64,000 bases of DNA from JAJYQH01 sp036261615. Lineage in GTDB: Bacteria > Actinomycetota > Actinomycetes > Propionibacteriales > Propionibacteriaceae. The notes under the pieces were generated by a model that did no database searches, had not been told where the DNA came from, and saw nothing but the letters and a program-made list of their open reading frames with translations. Shown piece after piece: positions 34,738 to 44,161 of this stretch. A program made the translations under genes and the position numbers. Every line of letters starts with the position of its first letter. Within the stretch, counting starts at the first letter, position 1. The stretch covers positions 1 to 64,000 of the forward strand of contig DATAKK010000039.1 of assembly GCA_036261615.1 (NCBI GenBank). The letters are read 5' to 3'.

Positions 34738-36579
34738 TTACTCCTCGAAGTGCCGGGCGGCGCCCTTGTCGGCCGACAACGCCAGGGAGCCGAAGATCTT
34801 CAGCGCCGTCGACACCTCGCGAACCCGGTTGGCGGGCTTCCAGCCGATCGCGTCGCGGGCGGCCCGCCGCTGGGCGAGGGTCTCGTCGTCGACGAGCACC
34901 TGTATCCGCCGCTCGGGGATCGACACCTCGATCCGGTCGCCGTCCTCGATCAGCCCGATCGCACCACCCGAGGCGGCTTCCGGCGAGACGTGGCCGACCG
35001 ACAGCCCCGACGAGCCGCCCGAGAACCGCCCGTCGGTGACCAGCGCGCACTTCGGGCCGAGCCCGACGCCCTTGAGGTAGGCGGTCGGGTAGAGCATCTC
35101 CTGCATGCCCGGGCCGCCCTTGGGGCCCTCGTACCGGACGACGACGAAGTCGCCGGGCTCGATCTGGCCGCCCAGGATCTTCTCGACGGCCTCCTCCTGG
35201 CTCTCGGCGACCTTCGCGGTGCCGGTGAACTCGAACTGGTGCTCGGGGACGCCGGCGGTCTTGACGATGGCGCCGTCCTCGGCGATGTTGCCCTTGAGCA
35301 CGGCGAGACCGCCGTCGGGGGTGTAGGCGTGCGCGACCGAGCGGATGCAACCGTTTTCGGCGTCCGTGTCGAGGGTCGCCCACCGGTTGGTGCTGCTGAA
35401 CGCCTCGGTCGTGCGCACCCCGCCGGGCGCCGCGTGGAACAGTTCGATCGCCTTCTCGGACGCCGTGCCGCTGCGGATGTCCCACTCGCCGAGCCAGCTG
35501 TCGAGGTCGGGGCTGTGCACGGCGTGGGCCGGGTCGAGCATGCCGGCCCGGTGCAGCTCGCCGAGGATCGCGGCGATGCCGCCGGCTCGGTGGACGTCCT
35601 CCATGTAGTAGTTGTGCGTGTTGGGCGCGACCTTGCAGATGCAGGGGGTCACCCGCGACAGCTGGTCGATGTCGTCGAGGGTGAAGTCGACCTTCGCCTC
35701 GTGCGCGGCCGCCAGCAGGTGCAGCACGGTGTTGGTCGACCCGCCCATCGCCATGTCGACGCGGATCGCGTTGTTGAACGCCGCCTTGTTCGCGACCGAG
35801 CGGGGCAGCACGGAATCGTCGTCCTCGTCGTACCAGCGCTTCGCCAGCCGGACGACGAGGCGTCCGGCCTCGAGGAACAGCTCTCGGCGGGCGGCGGCGG
35901 TGGCCAGGGTCGAGCCGTTGCCGGGAAGCGACAGGCCGAGCGCCTCGGTGAGGCAGTTCATCGAGTTGGCGGTGAACATGCCCGAGCACGAGCCGCAGGT
36001 GGGGCAGGCGTTCGCCTCGACGGTGCCGATGGTGGCCTCGTCGACCGACTCGTCGACGGCCATCACCATGGCGTCGATGAGGTCGAGCCGGCTCTGCGCG
36101 GTGCCGTCGTGGCCGATGATCGCCCGGCCGGCCTCCATCGGCCCGCCGGACACGAAGACGGTGGGGATGTTGAGCCGCAGCGCCGCGATGAGCATGCCCG
36201 GGGTGATCTTGTCGCAGTTGCTGATGCACACGAGCGCGTCGGCCTGGTGCGCGTTGACCATGTACTCGACGCTGTCGGCGATGATCTCGCGGCTGGGCAG
36301 CGAGTAGAGCATGCCGCCGTGGCCCATCGCGATGCCGTCGTCGACGGCGATCGTGTTGAACTCGCGGCCGACGCCGCCCGCCTCCGCGACCGCGCTCGCC
36401 ACGAGCTGGCCCATGTCCTTGAGGTGCACGTGCCCCGGCACGAACTGGGTGAAGCTGTTGGCGATCGCCACGATCGGCTTGCCGAAATCGGAGTCGGTCA
36501 TGCCGGTGGCGCGCCACAGCGCGCGGGCGCCGGCCATGTTGCGACCGTGGGTGGTGGTGCGTGAACGCAGAGCAGGCAT
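34738..36579 (-). CDS. ilvD: Dihydroxy-acid dehydratase
   Basis: 613 residues from ATG 36579 (MPALRSRTTTHGRNMAGARA). Third common step of valine/isoleucine synthesis. Iron-sulfur cysteines in CISNCDKITPGM and CPTCGSCSGMFTANSMNCLT, and C-terminal motif LVTDGRFSGGSSGLSVGHV with the substrate-binding Ser. It resembles the long E. coli-type enzyme. Monocistronic, divergent from DUF1697. ilvA at 58626 makes the 2-oxobutyrate that enters the same pathway. Confidence 0.96.
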   Translation of the reverse strand: MPALRSRTTTHGRNMAGARALWRATGMTDSDFGKPIVAIANSFTQFVPGHVHLKDMGQLVASAVAEAGGVGREFNTIAVDDGIAMGHGGMLYSLPSREIIADSVEYMVNAHQADALVCISNCDKITPGMLIAALRLNIPTVFVSGGPMEAGRAIIGHDGTAQSRLDLIDAMVMAVDESVDEATIGTVEANACPTCGSCSGMFTANSMNCLTEALGLSLPGNGSTLATAAARRELFLEAGRLVVRLAKRWYDEDDDSVLPRSVANKAAFNNAIRVDMAMGGSTNTVLHLLAAAHEAKVDFTLDDIDQLSRVTPCICKVAPNTHNYYMEDVHRAGGIAAILGELHRAGMLDPAHAVHSPDLDSWLGEWDIRSGTASEKAIELFHAAPGGVRTTEAFSSTNRWATLDTDAENGCIRSVAHAYTPDGGLAVLKGNIAEDGAIVKTAGVPEHQFEFTGTAKVAESQEEAVEKILGGQIEPGDFVVVRYEGPKGGPGMQEMLYPTAYLKGVGLGPKCALVTDGRFSGGSSGLSVGHVSPEAASGGAIGLIEDGDRIEVSIPERRIQVLVDDETLAQRRAARDAIGWKPANRVREVSTALKIFGSLALSADKGAARHFEE

Positions 36580-36672
36580 ACCGCCAAGGCTAAGCGCGTC
36601 GCCCCCACCGCGAAAACCGTGCTCACCCCCCGAAACCCCGACCTGCCCCGTCCGCGCTGCCACACTGGTCGG

Positions 36673-37224
36673 ATGACCGCCGACGCCGCCGCCCCGCACA
36701 CCCTGGTGATCCTGCTCCGCGGGGTCAATGTCAACGGCATCACGGTGACGTCGGCGGCGCTGCGGGCGAGCATGCTCGCGGTCGACGGCGTCCGGGCGGC
36801 CAGGACGCTGCTCGCCTCCGGCAACGTCGTGGTGAGCACCGACCGGGCGGCCGACGAGGTGAAGCGGTCGGCGGAGGACCGGTTGCGTGCCGACTTCGGT
36901 TACGACGCGTGGGTGGTGGTGGTCGACCGGGCCGAGCTGGCCGGCGTCCTCGAGGCGACGCCCTGGGCCGACGATGATCCGAATCGACACGTATACCTGA
37001 CCTTCGCGTCCGACCCGGCCGCGCTCGACGAGGTCGAGGGCCTGGCCCCGGAAGGCGCTCAGGTGGCCCGGCCGGCGTCCGGTGTGCTCGCGTGGACCTG
37101 CCCGGTGGGCGCGTCGACGACCGACCCGATGGCCCGCCTGCTCGCCCGCCCCCGCTACCGGGCGACCACCACGACGCGGAACCTGCGGACCGTGCTGCGC
37201 CTCGCCACCCTGGACGCCGACTGA
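36673..37224 (+). CDS. DUF1697 family protein
   Basis: 183 residues. Family signature LLRGVNVNGITVTSAALRAS at the N-terminus, then ARTLLASGNVVVSTD and VYLTFASDPAA. The C-terminal half RPRYRATTTTRNLRTVLRL matches the conserved T-R-N block of DUF1697. Function is unknown; no useful context. Confidence 0.9.
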   Translation: MTADAAAPHTLVILLRGVNVNGITVTSAALRASMLAVDGVRAARTLLASGNVVVSTDRAADEVKRSAEDRLRADFGYDAWVVVVDRAELAGVLEATPWADDDPNRHVYLTFASDPAALDEVEGLAPEGAQVARPASGVLAWTCPVGASTTDPMARLLARPRYRATTTTRNLRTVLRLATLDAD

Positions 37225-37287
37225 CCCCGGCCGGCGTTTCCCCGCCCGGGAGTTCGCTCCCGGTACAACGGGTGAGCCCGCGGCGCC

Positions 37288-37315
37288 TAGAATTGCTGAC
37301 CTACCCCCGGAGGTT
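37288..37315 (+). promoter_or_regulatory. Probable -10 box and operator of the CsoR/CstR-type gene
   Basis: TAGAAT at 37288-37293 is a possible -10 element; no good -35 is seen. TACCCCCGGAGGTT at 37302-37315 matches 12 of 14 bases of the perfect palindrome at 39277-39290 and overlaps the ribosome-binding site, which fits autoregulation. Confidence 0.6.
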
Positions 37316-37323
37316 TGCAGGAA

Positions 37324-37584
37324 ATGGAACTCGATCCCAACGACATGGCGGCCGTTGTCCGTCGGCTGAAGCGCGCCCAGGGCCAGATCGGCGGCATCAT
37401 TGCGATGATCGAGTCGGGGCGTGACTGCACCGACATCGTCACCCAGCTGGCCGCCGTGTCGAAGGCCCTCGACCGGGCCGGGTTCGCGACCATCTCGACC
37501 GGACTGCGCCAGTGCATGATGGACCCCGACAACAGCCAGATGGACGTCGCCTCGCTCGAGAAGCTGTTCCTCTCCCTGGCCTGA
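37324..37584 (+). CDS. CsoR/CstR-family repressor (DUF156), probably persulfide sensing
   Basis: 86-residue all-helical DNA-binding repressor. Start at ATG 37324 after GGAGG; a TTG nine bases upstream is less likely. Core MAAVVRRLKRAQGQIGGIIA is typical. Conserved cysteines are Cys35 (GRDCTDIV) and Cys64 (LRQCMM). Position 60, where copper-type CsoR has its His ligand, is Gly, as expected for the CstR-like thiol/persulfide branch rather than a copper sensor. The convergent neighbour is a CoA-disulfide reductase-rhodanese fusion with a matching operator, which supports a sulfane-sulfur role. Confidence 0.85.
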   Translation: MELDPNDMAAVVRRLKRAQGQIGGIIAMIESGRDCTDIVTQLAAVSKALDRAGFATISTGLRQCMMDPDNSQMDVASLEKLFLSLA

Positions 37585-37597
37585 GCCTCCCCGTCGC

Positions 37598-39265
37598 CTA
37601 GACGGAGGTGCCCGCCTTCCACGTGCGGTAGCCCCCGTCGAGGTTGCGGACGTCGCGGCGTCCGTGCGCCCTGAGAATGCGCGCGGCCGTGTGCCCTCGG
37701 ATGCCGACCGCGCAGTGCACGACGATCGGCCCCTCGGGCACCTCGTCGATCCGGGCCCGTAGCTCGTCGACCGGGATGAGCATCGCGCCCGGGATCGCGC
37801 CCGCGGCGTGCTCCGCGGGCGTGCGCACGTCGAGGATGACCGCCCCGGACTCGCGGGCGCCGTCGAGCTCGTGCCACTGGATGGTGTCGCTGGTGCCGGT
37901 GGCGATGTTCTCGTCGACCCACCCGAGCATGTTCACGGCGTCCTTCGCGGAACCGAACTGCGGGGCGTAGGCGAGCTCGAGCTCGGCCAGTTGCGACGCT
38001 GTGAGGCCGCCGGTCATGGCGGTGGCGATGACGTCGATGCGCTTGTCGACGCCGCTCTCCCCCACGCCCTGGGCGCCGAGGATGCGGTCGGTCTGCGGAT
38101 CGACGAGCAGCTTGAGCGACATCCCGGCGGCACCCGGGTAGTAGGTCGCGTGCGAGGCCGGGTGGGTGTGGATCGCCCGGTAGGGGCGACCGGCGGCGCG
38201 CAGCCGCTTCTCGTTCCACCCGGTCGACGCCACCTGCAGCCCGAACACCCCGACGATCGCGGTGCCCAGCACGGGGCGGTCGCTGACGTTGCGCCCGGCG
38301 ATCACGTCGGCGACCCGGCGTCCCTGCAGGTTCGCGGTGTTGGCGAGGGGAACGAGCACGTCGCCTCCGTCGAGGGCGTCGCGCTTCTCGACGGCGTCCC
38401 CCACCGCGAAGATGTCCGAGTCGCTGGTGCGGAGGAACTCGTCGACCTCGATGCCGCCGCGCTCGCCGAGGGCGAGGCCGGCGGACGCCGCCAGCGAGGT
38501 CTCGGGGCGGACGCCGATCGCGGCGACCACCATGTCGGCGGCCAGCCGCTCCCCCGTCGACAGGGTGACGGTGTCGGGACCGATCTCGGTGACCGCCGCC
38601 CCCAGGTCGAGGCGCACGCCGTGGTCGCGGATGCGCTCGTGCACGGGCTGCACCATCTCGGGGTCGAGCGGCGCCATCACCTGGGGCATCGCCTCGACGA
38701 GGCTCACCTTCAGCCCCCGCGCGGCGAGGTTCTCGGCCATCTCCACGCCGATGAACCCGCCGCCGATGACGACGGCGCTGGGAGCCGACGCGCTGGACTC
38801 GAGCGCGTCGAGGTCGGCGGCGTCGTGGACGTGCTGGGTGGCGCGCACCAGGGCGTCGGTGTCCTCGACGTCGCGCAGGCTGAGCGCCCGCTCGATGCCG
38901 GGGATCGGGGGCCGCACCGGCCGTGCGCCGGGCGACAGGACGAGCTTGTCGTAGTGGAGGACGCGCTCCTGCCCCGTGCCGGTGTCGCGGACGATCAGCT
39001 CGTGCGCGTCGCGCCGGATGTCGAGCGCCTCGTGGTGCACGAGCACCGTGATCCCGAAGCGTGCGTGCAGCGACTCGGGGGTCTGGAGGAGCAGGTTGCC
39101 GCGGTGGGCGATGACGCCGCCCACGTGGTAGGGCAGGCCGCAGTTCGCGAACGACACGTATCCGCTGCGCTCGACGACCGTGATGGTCGCGCTCTCGTCG
39201 AGCCGGCGCAGCCGGGTGGCGGCCGACATCCCCCCGGCGACGCCTCCGATGATGACGATATCCAT
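37598..39265 (-). CDS. CoA-disulfide reductase/polysulfide reductase with C-terminal rhodanese domain
   Basis: 555 residues. FAD/NAD(P)H oxidoreductase part: IVIIGGVAGGMSAATRLRR at the start, redox Cys42 in SFANCGLPYHVGG, NAD site AVVIGGGFIGVEMAENLAAR near residue 165, FAVGDAVEKRD near residue 290, dimer domain to about 450. The rhodanese domain (about 460-555) has active-site loop VVHCAVGIRGHTAARIL. Such CoADR-RHD fusions reduce CoA disulfides, persulfides or polysulfide. Controlled by the operator at 39277. Confidence 0.92.
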   Translation of the reverse strand: MDIVIIGGVAGGMSAATRLRRLDESATITVVERSGYVSFANCGLPYHVGGVIAHRGNLLLQTPESLHARFGITVLVHHEALDIRRDAHELIVRDTGTGQERVLHYDKLVLSPGARPVRPPIPGIERALSLRDVEDTDALVRATQHVHDAADLDALESSASAPSAVVIGGGFIGVEMAENLAARGLKVSLVEAMPQVMAPLDPEMVQPVHERIRDHGVRLDLGAAVTEIGPDTVTLSTGERLAADMVVAAIGVRPETSLAASAGLALGERGGIEVDEFLRTSDSDIFAVGDAVEKRDALDGGDVLVPLANTANLQGRRVADVIAGRNVSDRPVLGTAIVGVFGLQVASTGWNEKRLRAAGRPYRAIHTHPASHATYYPGAAGMSLKLLVDPQTDRILGAQGVGESGVDKRIDVIATAMTGGLTASQLAELELAYAPQFGSAKDAVNMLGWVDENIATGTSDTIQWHELDGARESGAVILDVRTPAEHAAGAIPGAMLIPVDELRARIDEVPEGPIVVHCAVGIRGHTAARILRAHGRRDVRNLDGGYRTWKAGTSV

Positions 39266-39276
39266 GACGGGAACGC

Positions 39277-39290
39277 TACCCCCGGGGGTA
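39277..39290. promoter_or_regulatory. Palindromic CsoR/CstR-type operator
   Basis: Perfect 14-bp palindrome TACCCCCGGGGGTA, 12 bases upstream of the CoADR-rhodanese start codon. G/C-tract palindromes flanked by TA are the known target type for the CsoR/RcnR/CstR family. A near copy stands in front of the repressor gene itself. Confidence 0.8.
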
Positions 39291-39477
39291 TGCCTGTCAG
39301 ACGGCGGGGTGCGTTAACGCCCGACCGGTCCCCGGCTCCCGGCGTCCGGCGGATGTGCGCCGGCGTCCGCGGCGCACCGAATGCCCGACGGCGTACGGAA
39401 CCTGCGCCGCGGGGACGGACGCGGGGTGCGGCGGCTCGACGCCGTCCGCACCCCGCACTCGCGTGGCGTTGCCTCGG

Positions 39478-41943
39478 TCAGGCGGTGGGCAACCAGATCC
39501 GGTCGAGGTAGTTGCGGATCGATCGGTCGGACGAGAAGTAGCCCGAGCGGGCCACGTTGAGGATCGCCGAGCGGGTCCAGGCGGTCTCGTCGGCGTAGTA
39601 CCGGCGCACCTCCGCCTGCACGTCCATGTACGACCGGAAGTCGGCCAGCGCCATGAACCGGTCCTCGTAGAGCAGGTTCGAGGTGAACGCCTCGAAGGCC
39701 ATCGGATCGCCGCCGGAGAAGGCACCGGACGCGATGAGGTCGATCGCCGCCTTGAGCTGGGGGTCGCCCTGGTAGAGGTCCATCGGGCGGTAGCCCCGCT
39801 GCTGCAGCTCGGCCACCTCGGGCTCGGTCATGCCGAACAGGAAGAAGTTCTCGTCGCCCACCAGCCGGCGGATCTCGATGTTCGCGCCGTCGTCGGTGCC
39901 GACGGTGAGGGCGCCGTTCATCTGGAACTTCATGTTCCCGGTGCCGGACGCCTCGAGTCCGGCGAGCGAGATCTGCTCGGACAGGTCGGCCGCTGGGATG
40001 AGCGTCTGTGCCAGGGTGACGTTGTAGTTCACCGGGAACGCGACGTGCAGCACCCCCTCGACCCGCTTGTCGGCGTTGATCGTCGCGGCCACCGCGTTGA
40101 TCAGCCGGATCGTCTCCTTGGCCATCCGGTACCCGGGGGCGGCCTTGGCGCCGAAGACGACCGTGCGCGGCGTCACCTCGTCGATGTCGAGCTTGCCGGT
40201 GATCAGCCCCTCGTACAGCGAGACGACGTGGAGCAGCTTGAGGCTCTGCCGCTTGTACTCGTGCAGCCGCTTGACCATGACGTCGAGCAGGTGGCCCTCG
40301 GGCAGGTCGATGCCGTCGCGTTCCCGGAGCAGGGCGCGCAGCCGCTCCTTGTTGACCCGCTTCACCTCGCGGAACTGGGCGCGGAACTCCTCGTCCTCGG
40401 CGTACGGCTCGAGTTCGAGCAGCCGGTCGAGGTCGGTGAGCCAGCCCTTGCCGATGGCGTCGCTGATGAGGTCGGACAGGCCGGGGTTGGCCAGCTTGAT
40501 GAACCGGCGGGGGGTCACGCCGTTGGTGACGTTGGTGAACTTCTTCGGCCAGTACTCGCTGAAGTCGGGCAGCACGTTGTCGCGGAGCAGTTGCGAGTGC
40601 AGCTCGGCCACTCCGTTGACCTTGACGGACGCCACGGTGGCCAGGTAGGCCATCCGCACCGCGCGCTCCGGGTACTCGGCGATGATCGACATCCCGCGCA
40701 CCCGCATCTCGTCGTTGGGGTACTTCAGCCGCACCTCGGCGAGGAACTGCTCGTTGATCTTGTAGATGATCTCGAGGTGCCGGGGCAGCAGGCGTCCGAC
40801 GAGGTCGGTCGACCACACCTCCAGGGCCTCGGGAAGCAGGGTGTGACACGTGTAGGCGAAGCACTGCCGGGTGATGTCCCACGCCTCGTCCCAGTCGAAG
40901 CCCTTGAGGTCGACGAGGATGCGCATGAGCTCCGGCACCGCGATCACCGGGTGGGTGTCGTTGAGCTGGAAGACGATCCGCGACGGCAGCTCGTGCAGGT
41001 CGAAGCCGGCCTCGAGCTCGTTCTCGATGAAGTCGTGCAGCGAGCAGGCGACGAAGAAGTACTGCTGCTGCAGCCGGAGCTCCTTGCCCTGGGGGGTCGA
41101 GTCCTCGGGGTAGAGCACCTTGGTGATGTTCTCGGCGAAGGTCTGCGCCCGCGCCGCCTGCGCATAGTCGCCCGCGTTGAAGATCGCGAGGTCGAAGGCG
41201 TTGGTGGCCTGCGCACTCCACAGCCGCAGCGTGTTGACGCGTCCGTTGTTGTAGCCGGGGACCATGTAGTTGTAGGGGACGCCGAGCACGTTCCACGCCG
41301 GCACCCAGCGGGTGCGCTCGGTGCCGAACTCGTCGGTGTAGGTCTCGGTGTGGCCACCGAAGTCGACCTGGACGGCCGACTCGGGGTGGGCGAACTCCCA
41401 CGGGCTGCCGAGCTTGAGCCAGTTGTCGGGCTGCTCGACCTGGGCGCCGTCGACGAAGGTCTGGCGGAAGATGCCGTACTCGTAGCGGATGCCGTAGCCG
41501 ATGGACGGGACGTTCATGGTGGCGAGCGAGTCGATGAAGCAGGCGGCGAGGCGTCCGAGGCCCCCGTTGCCGAGACCGGGCTCGACCTCGACGTCGGCGA
41601 GTTCGGCCATGTCGAGGCCGCAGCCGGCCATGGCGTCGCGCGCGATGTCGGTGAGGTCGGCGGCCAGCAGCGCATTGCTCAACTGCCGGCCGAGGAGGTA
41701 TTCGGCGGACAGGTAGCCGATCGTCTTCGCCTTGGTCGACCGCTGCCGGCGCGAGGTCTCGAGCCAGCGGGCCATGAGATAGCCGCGCACGGTGCGGGCG
41801 AGGGCCAGGTACTGGTCGTTGAGGCTCGACCGCGACAGGGCCACGCCCTGCTGGGTGTTGAGGTTGTGGAGGAATTCCTTGACGAAGCCATCGACGTTGT
41901 AGGGCGGGGTGGTGACCGGAGCCTTCGCCAACGGGTGCGTCAT
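39478..41943 (-). CDS. glgP: Glycogen/maltodextrin phosphorylase
   Basis: Releases glucose-1-phosphate from alpha-1,4-glucans. 821 residues from ATG 41943 (MTHPLAKAPVTTPPYNVDGF); a longer form from ATG 42018 or 42057 cannot be excluded because no strong ribosome-binding site marks any of them. Family motifs: SAEYLLGRQLSNAL near residue 80, EPGLGNGGLGRLAACFIDS near 115, TNGVTPRRF near 460, KRLHEYKRQ, and the pyridoxal-phosphate Lys in GLEASGTGNMKFQMNGAL near 650. Gene is monocistronic with fdhD divergent. Confidence 0.95.
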   Translation of the reverse strand: MTHPLAKAPVTTPPYNVDGFVKEFLHNLNTQQGVALSRSSLNDQYLALARTVRGYLMARWLETSRRQRSTKAKTIGYLSAEYLLGRQLSNALLAADLTDIARDAMAGCGLDMAELADVEVEPGLGNGGLGRLAACFIDSLATMNVPSIGYGIRYEYGIFRQTFVDGAQVEQPDNWLKLGSPWEFAHPESAVQVDFGGHTETYTDEFGTERTRWVPAWNVLGVPYNYMVPGYNNGRVNTLRLWSAQATNAFDLAIFNAGDYAQAARAQTFAENITKVLYPEDSTPQGKELRLQQQYFFVACSLHDFIENELEAGFDLHELPSRIVFQLNDTHPVIAVPELMRILVDLKGFDWDEAWDITRQCFAYTCHTLLPEALEVWSTDLVGRLLPRHLEIIYKINEQFLAEVRLKYPNDEMRVRGMSIIAEYPERAVRMAYLATVASVKVNGVAELHSQLLRDNVLPDFSEYWPKKFTNVTNGVTPRRFIKLANPGLSDLISDAIGKGWLTDLDRLLELEPYAEDEEFRAQFREVKRVNKERLRALLRERDGIDLPEGHLLDVMVKRLHEYKRQSLKLLHVVSLYEGLITGKLDIDEVTPRTVVFGAKAAPGYRMAKETIRLINAVAATINADKRVEGVLHVAFPVNYNVTLAQTLIPAADLSEQISLAGLEASGTGNMKFQMNGALTVGTDDGANIEIRRLVGDENFFLFGMTEPEVAELQQRGYRPMDLYQGDPQLKAAIDLIASGAFSGGDPMAFEAFTSNLLYEDRFMALADFRSYMDVQAEVRRYYADETAWTRSAILNVARSGYFSSDRSIRNYLDRIWLPTA

Positions 41944-42201
41944 CGGAAAGCCGGTGCCCAGCCGCTGGGCGTGATTTTGCTCGGCGTCACCGGGATTTTC
42001 CCGATTTATTTCATGCATAACCCGAATGGACATGGGCGCCAACTTACTAGAGCCCACCCCGTTGGGCGGACACGCGCGGGGCGCCTCACCACGTGGACGG
42101 CCGGGCGCCGCCGACTCCGCTGGGGCACGATGCGGCCGCGGTGGCTTCCCCCTGGCCCGCGGCTCCTCGCCACCGTTCCGGCGCTGTGGCAGGCTGGCCG
42201 G

Positions 42202-43047
42202 ATGGGGCGCGTGACACTACGACGGCGGGTGACGACCATCGACACGGATGCGGGCAGTTCCACGCCCCGTCCCGACAACCTCAGTGTTGAGGAGCCGCTG
42301 GAGATCCGGATCAACGGCGAGGCCCTCACGGTGACCATGCGGACGCCGGGACACGACATCGAGCTGGTGCACGGTTTCCTGTTCTCCGAGGGCCTCATCC
42401 GCTCCGCCGACGACATCTCGCTGGCCCGCTACTGCGCCGGCTCGGTGCTGCTCGACGACACCGGCGTCCCGCAGAACACCTACAACGTCGTCGACGTGAC
42501 GCTCGCTCCCGGCGTCCAACCGCCCTCGGAGACGGCGCGGCGGGCGTTCGTCACATCGTCGGCCTGCGGGGTGTGCGGCACCGCCAGCATCGAGCAGTTG
42601 CGCGGGCGCACACAGTTCGACGTGCGCGAGGACCCCACGGTGGTGGATGCCACGACGATCACCCGACTGCCGGACGCCCTCAGGCAACAGCAGCGCGCGT
42701 TCGACCGCACCGGCGGGGTGCACGCCGCCGGCCTGTTCACCGTCGCCGGGGAGCCGCTCGTCGTGCGCGAGGACGTCGGGCGGCACAACGCCGTCGACAA
42801 GGTCGTCGGCTGGGCGATGATGAACCGCCGCCTGCCGCTGCGGGGCTGCGTGCTCATGGTGTCCGGGCGCGCGTCGTTCGAACTCGTGCAGAAGTCGGTG
42901 ATGGCCGGCATCCCCTGCCTCGCCGCCGTGTCGGCGCCCTCGTCGCTCGCCGTGGAGTGCGCCGAGGACGCCGGATCGACCCTTATCGGCTTCGTGCGGG
43001 GCACCCGCCTCAACGTCTACACCGGCGACCACCGGGTGCGCGGCTGA
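42202..43047 (+). CDS. fdhD: Formate dehydrogenase accessory sulfurtransferase FdhD
   Basis: 281 residues from ATG 42202 (MGRVTLRRRVTTIDTDAGSS). Transfers sulfur from IscS to the molybdenum cofactor of formate dehydrogenase. Conserved Cys pair SSACGVCGTAS near residue 115; other motifs are ELVHGFLFSEGLI, TGGVHAAGLF, VREDVGRHNAVDKVVG and SGRASFELVQK. No formate dehydrogenase gene is in the window. The 258-bp gap to glgP has an AT-rich patch (41975-42045) that probably contains promoters for both divergent genes; none could be assigned. Confidence 0.94.
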   Translation: MGRVTLRRRVTTIDTDAGSSTPRPDNLSVEEPLEIRINGEALTVTMRTPGHDIELVHGFLFSEGLIRSADDISLARYCAGSVLLDDTGVPQNTYNVVDVTLAPGVQPPSETARRAFVTSSACGVCGTASIEQLRGRTQFDVREDPTVVDATTITRLPDALRQQQRAFDRTGGVHAAGLFTVAGEPLVVREDVGRHNAVDKVVGWAMMNRRLPLRGCVLMVSGRASFELVQKSVMAGIPCLAAVSAPSSLAVECAEDAGSTLIGFVRGTRLNVYTGDHRVRG

Positions 43048-43065
43048 GCGCACCCGGCGTCCGGG

Positions 43066-43584
43066 TCAGGCCTCGGGCTCGAACAGCGCCGCGAGCCGGT
43101 CGATCGACGCGAGCAGCTTGTCGCTCGTCGTCGCGCGAGCGCGGGCCACGCGCTTCTCGTCGGTGAGCTGCGACCAGTCGTAGCTGTGGGTCACCAGGGT
43201 GTGCAGGTCGTCGACCGGGTCGAGCTGCCAGCGCCAGACCTGGCCGATCGGCCGCCCGCCCTGCTCGGCCGGCTTCCAGGCGATGCGGCGGCCCTCGTCG
43301 AACTCGACGATGTGGTTCTCGCGCACCGCGCCGTTGGCGTTGTGCATGACGAACACGTCGCCCACCGCGTGCACGCGCTGGCCGGGGTCGGCGTGGCCCA
43401 GGTTGGCGTTGCCGTCCCATCGCGGCTGCTCGGCCGGATCGGCGATGAGCTCGAAGATGTCGGAGGCGGACGCGGCGATGGTGCGGCTCGCGCTGACGTT
43501 GCGGGGAGTGCTGCTCTCGAAGTCGCGGTCTTCGAGGTTTGCCTCATCGTAGGGACGGACGTCGGGGGAACGGTCATCGGTCAT
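43066..43584 (-). CDS. SRPBCC (START-like) family protein
   Basis: 172 residues from ATG 43584 (MTDDRSPDVRPYDEANLEDR). Polyketide cyclase/dehydrase-like hydrophobic-ligand fold: RTIAASASDIFELIADPAEQ near residue 40, AVGDVFVMHNANGAVRENHI, then WRWQLDPVDDLHTLVTHSYD. The ligand is unknown. Convergent with fdhD; it has the family-D tandem array directly upstream. Confidence 0.8.
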   Translation of the reverse strand: MTDDRSPDVRPYDEANLEDRDFESSTPRNVSASRTIAASASDIFELIADPAEQPRWDGNANLGHADPGQRVHAVGDVFVMHNANGAVRENHIVEFDEGRRIAWKPAEQGGRPIGQVWRWQLDPVDDLHTLVTHSYDWSQLTDEKRVARARATTSDKLLASIDRLAALFEPEA

Positions 43585-43694
43585 GCTGCCATCCAAGCAC
43601 GCGGACGGAAGGCCCGACAGCCTCCGCATCCAGCCGGGCGGGGGCCGCCCGGACGCCGCCTGGGGACCCCGCCCTGGCCCCCGGCCCGCCATCC

Positions 43695-44161
43695 CTGCGA
43701 AACGTCCACCACCTGCCACACCCCCGCCTCCAGGGGGCGGGTCTGGCAGCTGGAGTCAATTTCGCAGAACCCGGGGAACTCGAACCCGACCCCGAACCAC
43801 GCGCCCCCGCCTTCCCGGCCCGGACGCCGCGGTCCACGTGGACCCGGTCGACCCGGACCTCGGTAGCGCCCCGGCCCGGCGTCCCTGCGAAACCTCCACC
43901 ACCTGCCACACACCCGCCTCACGGAGCCGGGTCTGGCAGCTGGAGTCAATTTCGCAGAACCCGGGGGACACGAACCCCGACCCCGACCCCGACCCCGAAC
44001 CACGCGCCCCCGCCCTCCCGGCCCGGACGCCGCGGTCCACTGGACCCGGTCGACCCGGACCTCGGTAGCGCCCCCCGGCCCGCCGTCTCTGCGAAACGTC
44101 CACCACCTGCCACACCCCCGCCTCCAGGGGCCGGGTCTGGCAGCTGGAGTCAATTTCGCAG
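43695..44161. repeat. Tandem array of three family-D hairpins (about 190-204 bp period)
   Basis: Hairpins at 43695-43767, 43885-43957 and 44089-44161 each begin CTGCGAAA, contain CCACCACCTGCCACAC and end in TCTGGCAGCTGGAGTCAA then TTCGCAG. The spacers between them repeat as well (GAACCCGACCCCGA, CACGCGCCCCCGCC, GTCGACCCGGACCTCGGTAG), so whole units are tandemly duplicated. They fill most of the 656-bp gap between two divergent genes. Two more hairpins of this family lie at 21181 and 21401. Confidence 0.9.

Noticed and set aside
37324..37584. Copper-sensing CsoR
   Set aside because: The His ligand position is Gly60 and no copper ATPase or chaperone gene is nearby; a thiol/persulfide sensor fits better.
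43695..44161. Possible CRISPR array from the three regular hairpins
   Set aside because: Units are long (about 73 bp hairpins), spacers are near copies of each other rather than unique, and no cas gene is nearby.
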